64,000 nucleotides of DNA. It comes from Archangium violaceum. GTDB taxonomy: Bacteria; Myxococcota; Myxococcia; Myxococcales; Myxococcaceae. Under the pieces are notes generated by a model. That model searched no databases, was not told the DNA's origin, and was given only the letters and a program-made list of their open reading frames with translations. Shown piece by piece: positions 1-8,613 of this stretch. Location of the stretch: positions 12,403,501 to 12,467,500 of the forward strand of contig NZ_CP069338.1 of NCBI RefSeq assembly GCF_016859125.1. The letters run 5' to 3'. Every line of letters starts with the position of its first letter. Positions within the stretch are counted from its first letter, which is position 1. The position numbers and the translations under genes are program-made.

Positions 1-1014
1 TGGCCGGAGGACCTGGACTACGAGAACAAGCGCGTCGTCGTGATCGGCAGCGGCGCGACCGCCGTCACCCTCGTGCCCGAGATGGCCCGGAAGGCCGCGC
101 ACGTCACCATGCTGCAACGCTCGCCGACCTATGTCGTCTCCCGGCCGGCCGAGGACCGCATCGCCAATGCGTTGCGCCGCATCCTGCCGGCGAAGCTCGC
201 CTATGGAATCACGCGGTGGAAGAACGTGCTGCTCGGCCAGCTCTTCTACAAGCTGGCGCGGAAGATGCCCGAGCGGGTGAAGAAGCTCCTCATCAGCCAG
301 GTGCGCGAGCATCTCGGCCACGACTACGACGTCGGCACCCACTTCACGCCGCGCTACAACCCGTGGGATCAGCGTGTCTGCCTCGTTCCGGACGCCGACA
401 TGTTCGATGCGCTCAAGCGGGGCCGCGCCTCGGTCGTCACCGATCAGATCGAGACGTTCACGGAGAAGGGGCTCGCGCTCCGCTCCGGCCAGCAGCTCGA
501 GGCGGACATCGTCGTGACCGCCACGGGTCTCGAGCTGCAACTCCTGAGCGACGTCGAGTTCAGCATCGACGGCGAGCGGCGCGATCTGTCGAAGTGCCTC
601 AGCTACAAGGCCATGATGTTCAGTGACGTGCCGAACCTCGCCTACACGTTCGGCTACACCAACGCGTCGTGGACGCTGAAGGCGGACCTCACCAGCGAAT
701 ACGTCTGCCGGCTGCTCAACCACATGGAGCGGTACGGAGCCACGACCTGCATGCCGCGCCGGGATCCCTCGGTGGAGGAGCGGCCGTTCCTCGACTTCTC
801 GGCGGGCTACGTCCAGCGGGCGCTCGACCTGATGCCGAAGCAGGGCTCGAAGAGGCCGTGGCGGCTCTACCAGAACTACCTGCTCGATCTCTTCACGCTG
901 CGCTTCGGCAGGGTCGACGATGGCACGATGGAGTTCTCGCGCGCCCCCAAGCTCCTGACGGCGGGGGCCGAAGCACCCCAGCCCGAGGCGATGAGGACGC
1001 GCGAGGCCGTCTGA
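1..1014 (+). CDS. Flavin-containing monooxygenase, C-terminal part (cut by left edge)
   Basis: The reading frame is open from the first base, so the N-terminal FAD-binding part lies outside the window. What remains begins at the NADPH-binding Rossmann turn VVVIGSGATA (about residues 12-21), followed by TMLQRSPTYV and later the FMO-type VTATGLE segment. The product should be a soluble enzyme of the FMO / Baeyer-Villiger monooxygenase superfamily that uses NADPH and O2 to oxygenate a small organic substrate. The substrate cannot be read from the sequence. It is convergent with the next gene, with 10 bases between the stops. The family is clear; the exact reaction is not. Confidence 0.9.
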   Translation, partial: WPEDLDYENKRVVVIGSGATAVTLVPEMARKAAHVTMLQRSPTYVVSRPAEDRIANALRRILPAKLAYGITRWKNVLLGQLFYKLARKMPERVKKLLISQVREHLGHDYDVGTHFTPRYNPWDQRVCLVPDADMFDALKRGRASVVTDQIETFTEKGLALRSGQQLEADIVVTATGLELQLLSDVEFSIDGERRDLSKCLSYKAMMFSDVPNLAYTFGYTNASWTLKADLTSEYVCRLLNHMERYGATTCMPRRDPSVEERPFLDFSAGYVQRALDLMPKQGSKRPWRLYQNYLLDLFTLRFGRVDDGTMEFSRAPKLLTAGAEAPQPEAMRTREAV

Positions 1015-1024
1015 CGTTCGACGC

Positions 1025-1609
1025 CTAGCCCTTCTTGGCCGGGCTCACGGGCACGGAGACCTGCGTGTTCTCCCACGAGAAGTCCAGCGCGGTGCCCTTC
1101 TCGTTGAAGGCGATCGTGAGGGCCTCGTAGGTGTCCGCGATCTTCTTCGCCGGCACGTCCACGCGCAGGACGTCATTGTCCTTGTTGTACTTGTAGGCGC
1201 CCCACTGACCGACGTCCTTGCTGACGATGAAGGTCCACTTGTCGGCCTGGGGGATGGCGAAGAGCGCGTAGGTGCCGGCCGGGAGCCGCTTGCCCGCGAG
1301 CTCGATGTCGCCGGTCGTGGTGATTTCCGTGGCGGCGTTCGCGCCCAGGCGCCACACCTCGCCATAGGGCACCAGCTTGCCGAAGATGACGCGCTTCTGG
1401 CCCGACTTCGGATCCTGGATGCGGGGCGAGCCGTACGTCACCTTCACGTACGTGGTGTCGTCCAGCTTCTTCGCCGCCATCTGGAGCGGGCTGACGGGAG
1501 CCTTCGCGGGCGGAATGGTCTTCTGCGCCAGGGCGGGCGAGGCCACGAGGAAGAGGAGCGCGGCCAGGGAGGAGATGCTCAGGTGCGACATGAGTCGACG
1601 GTTCGTCAT
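1025..1609 (-). CDS. DUF2911 family secreted protein
   Basis: A 194-residue protein with an N-terminal signal peptide (charged start, then SLAALLFLVASPALAQ) and one DUF2911 domain (about residues 45-190). Family hallmarks are VKVTYGSPRI, GEVWRLGANAATEI, LPAGTYALFAIP and the late FSWENTQVSVPV. DUF2911 proteins are exported or periplasmic and of unknown function. I chose the ATG at 1609 over the longer open frame because GAGGG stands about 9 bases upstream and the signal peptide starts there. The open frame continuing to 1990 is uncharacteristic and lacks such a site. No operon partner is evident. Confidence 0.9.
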   Translation of the reverse strand: MTNRRLMSHLSISSLAALLFLVASPALAQKTIPPAKAPVSPLQMAAKKLDDTTYVKVTYGSPRIQDPKSGQKRVIFGKLVPYGEVWRLGANAATEITTTGDIELAGKRLPAGTYALFAIPQADKWTFIVSKDVGQWGAYKYNKDNDVLRVDVPAKKIADTYEALTIAFNEKGTALDFSWENTQVSVPVSPAKKG

Positions 1610-1701
1610 GGCTTGAAACCCTCGGTTGGAGACAACGGAAGCGGCGCCGGACCGTATCACCCGGGTCGGCGGGGGTGGATCCGCTTCTTCCGGCCTCCGG
1701 C

Positions 1702-2181
1702 CTACCGGACGAACACGGGCGCGGACAGTTCGACGGAGTACGGCACCGCCGTCTCGCCACCGGCACGAACGCGGACGAGGAAGGGACCTCCGTGCTCGGC
1801 CCGAAGCAGGTGCACCCCACCCGGTTGGCGCTGGAGGATGTCGCCGGGCGCGCTGAGCGGAAGTGGTGCGCCCTTGTCGTCGAGGAGCTCCACCTCCAAC
1901 GGCCCCCGGGAAGCATCCCAGCGCACGACCGCGCCGGCCGGGTTGCAGCAGTCCGCATGGGAGTGAATCCAATCCGCGTCCCCGGGGCACGCCACGCCCT
2001 CGAGCCTCAACGGCCCCTGGTTGAAGACGTGGTGGACGGGAGTGACGGCCAGCCCTTGCTCCAGCGTGTCGTCGTCCTCCCGCGCGTCGTCAGGGCAGGA
2101 CGGTCCGGTGGTTCTGGTTGCACGACAGGCCGCCCCCCCACACAGCGAGATCAGCATCAGCACGAGACCTGAAAACCTCAT
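1702..2181 (-). CDS. Hypothetical lipoprotein with CPGDADW motif
   Basis: A 159-residue protein with a hydrophobic N-terminus (LVLMLISLCGG) ending at a cysteine that could be lipidated, although the box GGAAC is a weak lipobox. The body contains CPGDADWI, a phrase seen in pre-peptidase C-terminal (PPC)-like beta domains of myxobacterial exported proteins, followed by a beta-rich segment ending PYSVELSAPVFV. The start at 2181 is supported by GGAGG about 8 bases upstream. It is probably an outer-membrane or periplasmic accessory protein. It follows a truncated gene (2215-2337) on the same strand. The export call is firmer than the domain call. Confidence 0.65.
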   Translation of the reverse strand: MRFSGLVLMLISLCGGAACRATRTTGPSCPDDAREDDDTLEQGLAVTPVHHVFNQGPLRLEGVACPGDADWIHSHADCCNPAGAVVRWDASRGPLEVELLDDKGAPLPLSAPGDILQRQPGGVHLLRAEHGGPFLVRVRAGGETAVPYSVELSAPVFVR

Positions 2182-2214
2182 CACGAACGCCTCCATCGGC
2201 AGCCGTCCGCCTTC

Positions 2215-2337
2215 TCAGCGGACGGTGATGGTGAGCTGATCCTCGTTCCGAGCGCCGGTCCAGTCCGTGACGGTGAGGCTCGCGCTGTAGCGGCCTCGCG
2301 TGCCGTAGCAATGCGTCCGAGGCGCGGCCGGGGGATT
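2215..2337 (-). pseudogene. C-terminal remnant of a PKD/Ig-like domain protein
   Basis: Forty codons end at a TGA at 2215-2217 and include YSASLTVTDWTGARNEDQ followed by LTITVR. This is the closing strand pattern of a PKD or similar beta-sandwich repeat. A TAG lies directly upstream at 2338-2340, and no start codon or further homologous domain can be read in any nearby frame. I therefore treat it as the tail of a secreted protein whose body has been deleted. It sits just upstream of the small lipoprotein on the same strand. Confidence 0.55.
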
Positions 2338-2493
2338 CTACGTCCTCGACCGAGCCCCACTCGGCCATCCTTCCCCCCTCGCGGACGTCCTCACGCGGAT
2401 GCGGTCCCTCCTCACAACCCGACTGGACGAGCTGCTCCCGTCACGGCGAGCCGCATCTCCTGCTGCCAGGAGGCGCGGTTTGTTCTTGGTGGC

Positions 2494-3555
2494 TCAGCGG
2501 GGATCGCCCAGGGGCAGTCGCACCGTGAAGGCCGAGCCCTGACCAGGGACCGACTCGACGACGACCGTGCCACCGTAGGCGTGGACGATGCGCTGCACGG
2601 TGGCCAACCCGATGCCACTGCCCGAGGCCTTCGAGCCCGGCGCCCTGTAGAAAGCCTCGAAGATGTGCGCGCACACCTCGGGTGACATGCCAGGCCCCGT
2701 GTCCCGGACGACCAGCTCGCACCTGTCTCCGGAGGCGTGCGCCAACACCTCGACCCGCCGGGTGGCGCGGCCCAGCATGAACTTGAACGCGTTGGACATG
2801 AGGTTGAGCAGCAAGACGTAGAGCAATCCCCGGGGAAGCGCCACGCACACGTTCTCCACGCCGTTGAGATCCAGCTCGGCCTGGATCTGCTCACGCAAGC
2901 CCTGGAGATCCTCCGCCACGTCCGCGACGACGAAGGGCACCGGAGTGAGCTCCGAGGTGGACACATACCCCGCGTTGGCCGTGCGCGAGAACGCGAGCAT
3001 GCCATCAAGCAGGTTGAAGGCCCGGCGGGTGGTGCGCTCCAGGCGCTCGCCCGCGCGCTTCATTCCCGCGTCGGGCGAGGTGCGCACCTGGGCACCAATC
3101 ATGGACAGGGGGGTGAGCAGGTTGTGCATGTCATGGGCGATGCGGCCCGCGAAGGCGTCGAGGTCCGCCCGGGCCCGGGCCGCCTTCAAGGTGCCCTCCA
3201 CCCGCGCGAGCAGCTCGCGCGCTTAGAACGGCTTGACCAGGTAGTCATAGGCTCCCGCCGCGAGTCCCTCCACCGTGGCCTCCTCGCCCGCGCGGGCCGA
3301 CAGGAGGATGACGGGGGTGCTGGCGGTGCGTGGGTCGGCCTTCAGCTCGGAGATCAACGCGAAGCCATCCAGCCCCGGCATCATCACGTCCGACAGCACC
3401 AGCTCCGGGCGCCGGAGCCGAATGGCCTCCAGGGCCCTCGTCCCGTCCGCGACGGCCTCGACCGTATAGCCGGCCTCTTCCAGCAGGCTCCGCAAGTAGC
3501 TGCGCATGCCCTCGTTGTCATCCACCAGCAGCACGCGTCCCCCCCGGCGACCCAT
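2494..3555 (-). pseudogene. Response regulator-histidine kinase hybrid broken by one in-frame stop
   Basis: Read from 3555, the frame starts with a receiver domain (GRVLLVDDNEGMRSYL, phospho-acceptor in LVLSDVMMPGLDG, then YDYLVKPF). TAA at 3223-3225 interrupts it. The same frame continues ARELLARVEGTLKAARARA and then a kinase core: H-box FAGRIAHDMHNLLTPLS, N-box NLMSNAFKFM, G1 DTGPGM, F-box IFEAFYRAPG and G2 GSGIGL. In related proteins the receiver end reads KPFSARELLARV without a break, so a TCA-to-TAA change explains the stop. The 5' end is also odd: the first methionine at 3555 overlaps the start of the opposite gene, leaving no promoter space. I read it as a decayed, probably 5'-truncated two-component protein. 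The kinase half could only be made by internal initiation, such as the GTG at 3201. Confidence 0.85.
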
Positions 3556-4624
3556 GACCAGGAATCCGCGCTTCCTGGTGACCATCAACAGCACGACAGC
3601 CGAGAGCGTGGCGGCGGCTGTGCGGGCGGGAATCAGCCGCGTGCGACGCCTCCCGGTGCCAGAGCTGGGGCGCCAGGCAGCCTCCTTCCTTGCGCGGGAC
3701 GCATTGCTGGACCCGCAGGAATGGAGTGGTGCGGCGCGCATGGCGGCACTAGGAGCTGCGGCACTTGAAGAGGTCCTTGGGAAGGTGGCGCCAGCGCTTC
3801 CACGGGGAACTGTCGAAGTTCCGGTACTGGTGGGGCTGCCCGAGGAGCGCCCGGGCTGGAAGTCGGCGGATGCCGCGAGAGTCGTCGCCGCACTTGCAGC
3901 CCTCGGGAGTGAGCGTCTCCGTCTGCGGGTGGAGCCACGACTGGCGGGCCACGCTTCGGCATTGGAGTGCTTGCAGGAGGCGATGAGGCGCGTGAGCCGT
4001 GCCGGAGGCACCTCACTGGCGATAGTGGGAGGCATCGACAGCTACCATGACATCCAGACGCTTGCGTGACTGAGAGAGCGCAACCAGTGGCTCGAGGCGG
4101 GGGCGCGTACCGGCTTCGCCCCTGGCGAGGCCGCCGCCTTCGTGGCGGTCATGGCCCCGCCGGATGCGCGCCGGTGGGGACTGGCACCCCACGCCACGGT
4201 ACGTGCCGTCGCCACGGCCCGTGAGGCACGACTCATCCACACCGATGACATCAACCTGGGCGAAGGGCTGACGGCTGCGGTAGGTGAGTCGCTCGCGCCA
4301 CTGAGCGGCACGCAAGCGCGGGTGGAGAACATCCACAGCGACATCAACGGCGAGCGTTACCGCTCCGAGGAGTGGGGCTTCGTGGCACTCAGGCTGGGAG
4401 CCGCGTTCCACGATGCCTCGGCCGTATTCACGCCCGTGAGCAGCTGCGGCGAGGTGGGCGCCGCATCGGGGGCGCTGAACCTCGTCCTGTGCGCGCAGGC
4501 CTGGCGGCGTCGGTACGCGCGCGGCCCCCGTGCGCTACTCTGGGGAAGCTCGGAAGCGGGGTTGAGAGCCGCGGCGCTACTGGAAGAGCCGCAGACCGGG
4601 AGTAGAGTCGGAGGAATCCAATGA
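3554..4624 (+). pseudogene. Ketosynthase/thiolase-like protein of a DUF4150 cassette, one in-frame stop
   Basis: The frame starts MTRNPRFLVTINSTTAESV and runs through GTSLAIVGGIDSYHDIQTLA to a TGA at 4067-4069. It then continues in the same frame as LRERNQWLEAGARTGFAPG and on to PVSSCGEVGAASGALNLVL before stopping at 4622-4624. The conserved blocks (AAAVRAGISR, GGIDSY, GEVGAASG) match the beta-ketoacyl-synthase/thiolase-fold proteins encoded next to DUF4150 PAAR-like toxins in type VI-associated loci. TGG-to-TGA (Trp) or CGA-to-TGA (Arg) would each give this stop. The stop overlaps the toxin start (ATGA), as expected of an operon. Without readthrough only a 171-residue N-terminal half would be made from this start. 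The role of the family, perhaps in toxin loading, is not established here. Confidence 0.8.
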
Positions 4625-5874
4625 CCAAGGTCACCGTCAATTTTCCAAAGACGCCCGTCACCAAGGGTAGCTCTGGCGTCGCAGCAGCCACGCTTCCCAA
4701 CGTCTGTAAAATGCCGGGTCCGCCAGCTCCTTTCGTCCCTACGCCACTACCGAATATTGGTAAGAGCGGCGACTCTCCTCAGGGCTACTCCAAGACGGTG
4801 ACCATTGACGGGAACGCCGTCGCCATCACCGGCGCCAGCTTCGGCAGCCAGGGCGACATGGCCAGCAAGGGAATGGGTGGAGGCCTCATCTCCAGCAATA
4901 CCCATGGCCCCACGAAATTTCTGGGCCCCGGCTCGATGAACGTCAAAATCGAGGGGAAGAACGTCCAGTTGCTGGGCGACCCCATGCTCAACAACTGCGG
5001 CCCCTCCGGCAGCCCCGCCAATGCCGCTACGATGACGGGCATCATCCAGGCCTCCGGAGTCATGGCAGTCATCTACGGTGACGACTTGCCGTGCGGACTC
5101 TGCGGGAACACGCACCCGCTGGAGGCAGGAGAGGAGACGCAGACGGCGATTTCTGCCGTGTTTGAGCGGGTGCAGCAAGCGCTCGACGCACAGAAGCAGC
5201 AGATTCTCCAGCGCAACAAGCTGGCCAAGGAGAAGAACCAGAAGGAAAAGCTTCTTGGTCAACTGGAAGACCGCAACACGGAGGAGAACCGGAGGAAAGG
5301 GAAGGGGCTAAACCCGAAGCAGCGAGAAGAACTGGCGGCATTGCCGGGTGAGATTGCGGCCCTCGGGGAACAGATTGATGCCCTTGACGGGTTCTTCAAG
5401 GCGAATGCCGTGCTTCGCCATGACTCAAACACAAATTCGCACACCAAGGGATATATGATTGGCGCCATGGTCTGTGTCTGTAAAAAAACAAAACTCGTGG
5501 CATGCTCTGGTCATGCGCCTCCGGGCTTCTTGGAGGCCACGAAAGACACGGGCTTTGAGTGCGTGAATTCACCTGTCGGCTCAGGGGCTCCGGAGGAAAA
5601 ATGGATGTGCGCCGCAAAGCAAATCATACAGAACCACGGAGGGCACAAGCCGAGGCAGCTTATCGAGCGCCTGTTTTATCCGGCAGTCGAGAGCATCAAG
5701 CCTGATAGGGGTCCGAGGATTAAGTTCAATGTTCGAGTGGAGGATTTGAACACAAAGAAGCTCTCCGAGCCAGAGGAGTGTGAACAGGTCTTCAAAAATG
5801 GTGAAGACGTGCCATCGTATTCCGAATGCCAGGCAAAGCTCCCTGCCATGTATTGCAAGGCGCATTGCGCCTAG
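4621..5874 (+). CDS. DUF4150 (PAAR-like) domain toxin with deaminase-like C-terminus
   Basis: A 417-residue protein. Residues 35-160 form a DUF4150/PAAR-like domain (TPLPNIGKSGD, KTVTIDGNAVAI, FLGPGSMNVKIEGKNV, LLGDPMLNNCG), the type that caps type VI secretion spikes. Residues 180-250 are charged and probably coiled coil (QQILQRNKLAKEKNQKEKL). The C-terminal 160 residues carry CSGHAPPGF, WMCAAKQIIQNHGG and YSECQAKLPAMYC. This cysteine pattern recalls the zinc motifs of deaminase-fold polymorphic toxins. The second motif would normally read P-S-C-x-x-C and has tyrosine at the first cysteine, so activity is doubtful. The toxin class is inference. The gene overlaps the ketosynthase upstream and is followed after 14 bases by an immunity gene. 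Base composition is more AT-rich than the flanks, suggesting transfer. Confidence 0.8.
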   Translation: MTKVTVNFPKTPVTKGSSGVAAATLPNVCKMPGPPAPFVPTPLPNIGKSGDSPQGYSKTVTIDGNAVAITGASFGSQGDMASKGMGGGLISSNTHGPTKFLGPGSMNVKIEGKNVQLLGDPMLNNCGPSGSPANAATMTGIIQASGVMAVIYGDDLPCGLCGNTHPLEAGEETQTAISAVFERVQQALDAQKQQILQRNKLAKEKNQKEKLLGQLEDRNTEENRRKGKGLNPKQREELAALPGEIAALGEQIDALDGFFKANAVLRHDSNTNSHTKGYMIGAMVCVCKKTKLVACSGHAPPGFLEATKDTGFECVNSPVGSGAPEEKWMCAAKQIIQNHGGHKPRQLIERLFYPAVESIKPDRGPRIKFNVRVEDLNTKKLSEPEECEQVFKNGEDVPSYSECQAKLPAMYCKAHCA

Positions 5875-5888
5875 ATTCTGGAGATTCA

Positions 5889-6614
5889 ATGGAAGCGTTT
5901 GTCGAGTTTGTTGAGAAATACCGCCCTGGATTCTCCGAGGAAATTTTTCCTGCGGATGAATACGACATAAGAGTCCTGGAGAAGCGCGCTGGCCCTCTTC
6001 CTGGTTTCTACCGTCGCTTCTTGGAGAAAATGGGAGCAAATATGGGTGGCCTTGAGCTTGCCGACGCCTCCCTTTCCATTGACGGAGCACTCGGCGCCTA
6101 CACCTTGGCTTGGCTTCAAGGTGGCCGGTACATTTTTTTTGCAGGAGACAATGGAGTTACTGGATGGCACTGGTTCCTTGATCGGGCAAGTCCCCATGGA
6201 GCCGATGATTGCTTGGTCGTCAATAGGCTGTTGGAAGAAAACTACCCTCCCCAGGGCAGCCACCCGATGTACGTGGGCCTGGAGGAATTCCTCTACTACG
6301 AGGCCTTCAAGGAGGTCCGAATGTCGCAACTGCCCTTCCGACGGAAATTCTCCACGCCTGAGGATGTCAAGGCCGCAGCTGGCTACCGCTCGGATTCAGT
6401 GACTGCGCTGGCCGAGGAGAAAGGCTTCAAGCGAATTCCCCCCGCTGAGCACTGCGCGCTTTTCGAGCGAGGAGACGCCGCGATTTCACTCTACCGGCAC
6501 CCAACACAGCCCACCTTCTCCTTCGTGGTTGGCTGCGAGGACGCAGCGGAGGCGGAGCGGCTAGCACGGGATTTCGAGATGAAAACGGGACTGAAGGGCA
6601 TCGTCACGAGGTAG
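5889..6614 (+). CDS. SUKH (SMI1/KNR4)-type immunity protein
   Basis: A 241-residue cytosolic protein beginning MEAFVEFVEKYRPGF, with the SUKH opening pattern IRVLEKRAGPLPGFYRRFLEKMG (given in part) and a later DDCLVVNRLLEE block. SUKH proteins bind and neutralise the toxin encoded just upstream. The start at 5889 was chosen because TGGAGA stands about 6 bases before it and it lies 14 bases after the toxin stop. The longer frame from 5826 would overlap the toxin. Like the toxin it is AT-richer than the surrounding genes. Partnership with the upstream toxin is inferred from position. Confidence 0.8.
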   Translation: MEAFVEFVEKYRPGFSEEIFPADEYDIRVLEKRAGPLPGFYRRFLEKMGANMGGLELADASLSIDGALGAYTLAWLQGGRYIFFAGDNGVTGWHWFLDRASPHGADDCLVVNRLLEENYPPQGSHPMYVGLEEFLYYEAFKEVRMSQLPFRRKFSTPEDVKAAAGYRSDSVTALAEEKGFKRIPPAEHCALFERGDAAISLYRHPTQPTFSFVVGCEDAAEAERLARDFEMKTGLKGIVTR

Positions 6615-7224
6615 GCGTTGTCATTAAGCCTTCCCACCGGCAAGGAGTACGCGGCCTGCGCTGCGCCGGCCGACGAGCGCCCGTCGGTGGCCGAGGCGGT
6701 GGAACTCGTCCGCAAGGCCGCGGCGGCGAGGAATGGGTGGAAGCGCATTCTCGCGCGGTATGCCCCAGCCTTTCGGGACGCGACTGGAAGCGTCCATGCG
6801 TTACTGCATCATGACGGGAGAAGTGGCGAGCCTTCGTTGCCATGCGACGCAAGTCGGAGGAGACTGTGCCTTCCTGCCTGGCGTGTCAGGACACGCTCTT
6901 CATGGCCCGGTGTGACCTTGAGGTGCAGAAGTGCGGATAACCTGGTCGAAGCTTCTTGAGGCCCCTGTGCCTATCCAAAATTTGGTCGCTGTGCCATGGG
7001 TGCGTCCAGGCTGCGTCAAAATTCGCGTCATGACGGGTGAGCGACGCGCCCAACGGGCCGTCGAGCCCTCCTGTCCTGCTCGATAGGGGTCGGAATTACG
7101 CCCGAACCAGACGTCTCAGCCCCTCTCTGCCTGCGTGTGGGCACACCACTCCCTCCCTCCGAAGGTAGGCAGGGTGGTGCGGCAGGCGCTGGTCCGTAAG
7201 GCCGTTGCTGGAGGGGCCGAGATT
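6615..7224. other. Gene-poor degenerate stretch between immunity gene and IS
   Basis: About 600 bases with no convincing gene. An open frame from 6618 (TTG) reads LPTGKEYAACAAPADERPS and then PSVAEAVELVRKAAAARNG, which looks like former coding sequence, but I do not recognise it and it runs into low-complexity sequence by 6830. A second short frame from 6796 (MRYCIMTGEVASLRCHATQV) is equally orphaned. I see no promoter, terminator or clear IS end. Confidence 0.4.
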
Positions 7225-8262
7225 CTATGCCGCTCGGCGCTCGTACCGGTGGTGGAGCCCGAAGACTTCCCGCAGCTCTATCACCTTGGCTCCGCGCTCC
7301 GGGCCCTGCACCTCACGCCTCTCGGGCGTATCCTTGCCGAGCGACAGGTGCGTCCGGCTCGCGTTGTAGTAGCGCTGGTACTCGCGAAGCAGGCGCCGAG
7401 CGTGGGCTTCGTTCAGGACGACGACATGGTCCAGCAGCTCTCGACGAATTGAGCCGATGACTCTCTCGGCATAGGGGTTCTGCCACGGACAACGTGCTGC
7501 ACTCAGTACCTCTTGAGCCCCCAGATGGGAGAGCGTGGCGCGAACACGTTCGGTGTAGAGCTTGTCCCTATCCCGGTGCAAGTACCTCGGAGCGCTGGCC
7601 CAGGGAAAGGCCTCTCGCAACTGCTGTTTCGTCCATTCCTCCGTCGGGTGCGCTGTCACGTTGAGGTGGAGGATTCGCCTGTCCCGGTGACTCACCACCA
7701 CGAATCCCAGTAGCACCCCAAACGTCGCCGTCGGAATGACAAAGAAGTCCATTCCCGCGGACTCCGCCAGATGCAAGCGCCTGAAGCTTCTCCATGAGGG
7801 CGATGGTTCCGGCGCTCCCCTTCCTCGTCTGCGCATGTACCGAGCGACCGTTGTCTGGCCTACTTCCATCCCCAGCTTCAACAACTCCCCGTGAATGCGC
7901 GGGGCACCCCATGTCGGGTTGGCTTCGGCCAGGCGCCGAATCAACGCGCGCAGTTCCGGAGTTGCCCGAGGCCGCCCCACCCGACTCCGGGACTTCCAGC
8001 GCCAGAAGAGCCGAAAGCCCATCCGATGCCACTTCACCACTGTCGCCGGCTGCACCAAGCACAGAGGCCTCCGCCAACCCTGCCAGAGGCGTTGGAGAAC
8101 CACCCAGAAGAGGCGGTCGCCCCGCGCAAGCCGCGGTGATGCGCGCTTCTCACGGAAGACGGCGAGTTGCTGACGAAGAGCCAGGTTCTCCAGCACCAGC
8201 TCCGAACGGCTCCGCAGGGCCGAGCGCATCGTCTCGACCAGCGCCTTCACGAAGACCCGCAT
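7225..8262 (-). CDS. Integrase-core (rve) IS transposase
   Basis: A 345-residue transposase, apparently intact. An N-terminal leucine-rich helix (RSRSELVLENLALRQQLAVF) is followed by a helix-turn-helix region and an rve-type DDE domain. The first Asp is in AGMDFFVIPTATFG, the second in YLHRDRDKLYTE and the Glu in NPYAERVIGSIRREL. Length and motif order match the integrase-core transposases of the IS3/IS481 group often annotated in myxobacteria. I could not identify terminal inverted repeats or a target duplication, so the element boundaries are open. It separates the first toxin cassette from the RidA unit. Confidence 0.85.
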   Translation of the reverse strand: MRVFVKALVETMRSALRSRSELVLENLALRQQLAVFREKRASPRLARGDRLFWVVLQRLWQGWRRPLCLVQPATVVKWHRMGFRLFWRWKSRSRVGRPRATPELRALIRRLAEANPTWGAPRIHGELLKLGMEVGQTTVARYMRRRGRGAPEPSPSWRSFRRLHLAESAGMDFFVIPTATFGVLLGFVVVSHRDRRILHLNVTAHPTEEWTKQQLREAFPWASAPRYLHRDRDKLYTERVRATLSHLGAQEVLSAARCPWQNPYAERVIGSIRRELLDHVVVLNEAHARRLLREYQRYYNASRTHLSLGKDTPERREVQGPERGAKVIELREVFGLHHRYERRAA

Positions 8263-8613
8263 CTCGCCATTCTTGCCGGCCGTAGCCAGCAGGCCAGAAT
8301 TCTGCCGTACCCCGTCACGAGCTGCATGGCCTCACAGAGACGCCTGCGAACGCTCACCCACCTTCAACCCTTCCATCCCCGGCATTCTTCGGACCCCCAT
8401 CTGGAGGACTGTGCATGCAATGACGCGTTCGCTGACGCACGCTCGTCACCGGACCCGAATATCCGGTAGCCACAGCGGCCGCGTGGGGCTGGCCCGCCAC
8501 CCTCGCGGACAACGGGCCCACGGAAGGCTCGTTCCGCGACCGCCGCGCGGTGGACGGGTGCGCGGCGGTGGCCTTCCCGGGGCGCCGTCAGGCCGTCGCG
8601 CCGGAAGGAACCG
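8263..8613. other. Intergenic region after transposase, no supportable gene
   Basis: Between the transposase start and the RidA gene stop there are 351 bases with scattered short frames only. A plus-strand stretch reading PATLADNGPTEGSFRDRRAV near 8490-8560 might be former coding sequence but is not recognisable. The outer end of the IS element should lie here, but I could not place it. Confidence 0.35.

Noticed and set aside
1610-1990. An N-terminal extension of the DUF2911 protein.
   Set aside because: It is a Pro/Arg-rich shadow overlapping the next lipoprotein gene. The signal peptide and ribosome-binding site support the start at 1609.
3506-3553. An earlier start (MPSLSSTSSTRPP) for the ketosynthase-like gene.
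   Set aside because: This segment is antisense to the conserved receiver domain of the kinase gene, and the family normally starts close to MTRNPRFLVTIN.
7135-8300. Terminal inverted repeats for the integrase-core IS at 7225-8262.
   Set aside because: I compared both flanks by eye and found no convincing matching ends, so I list only the transposase gene.
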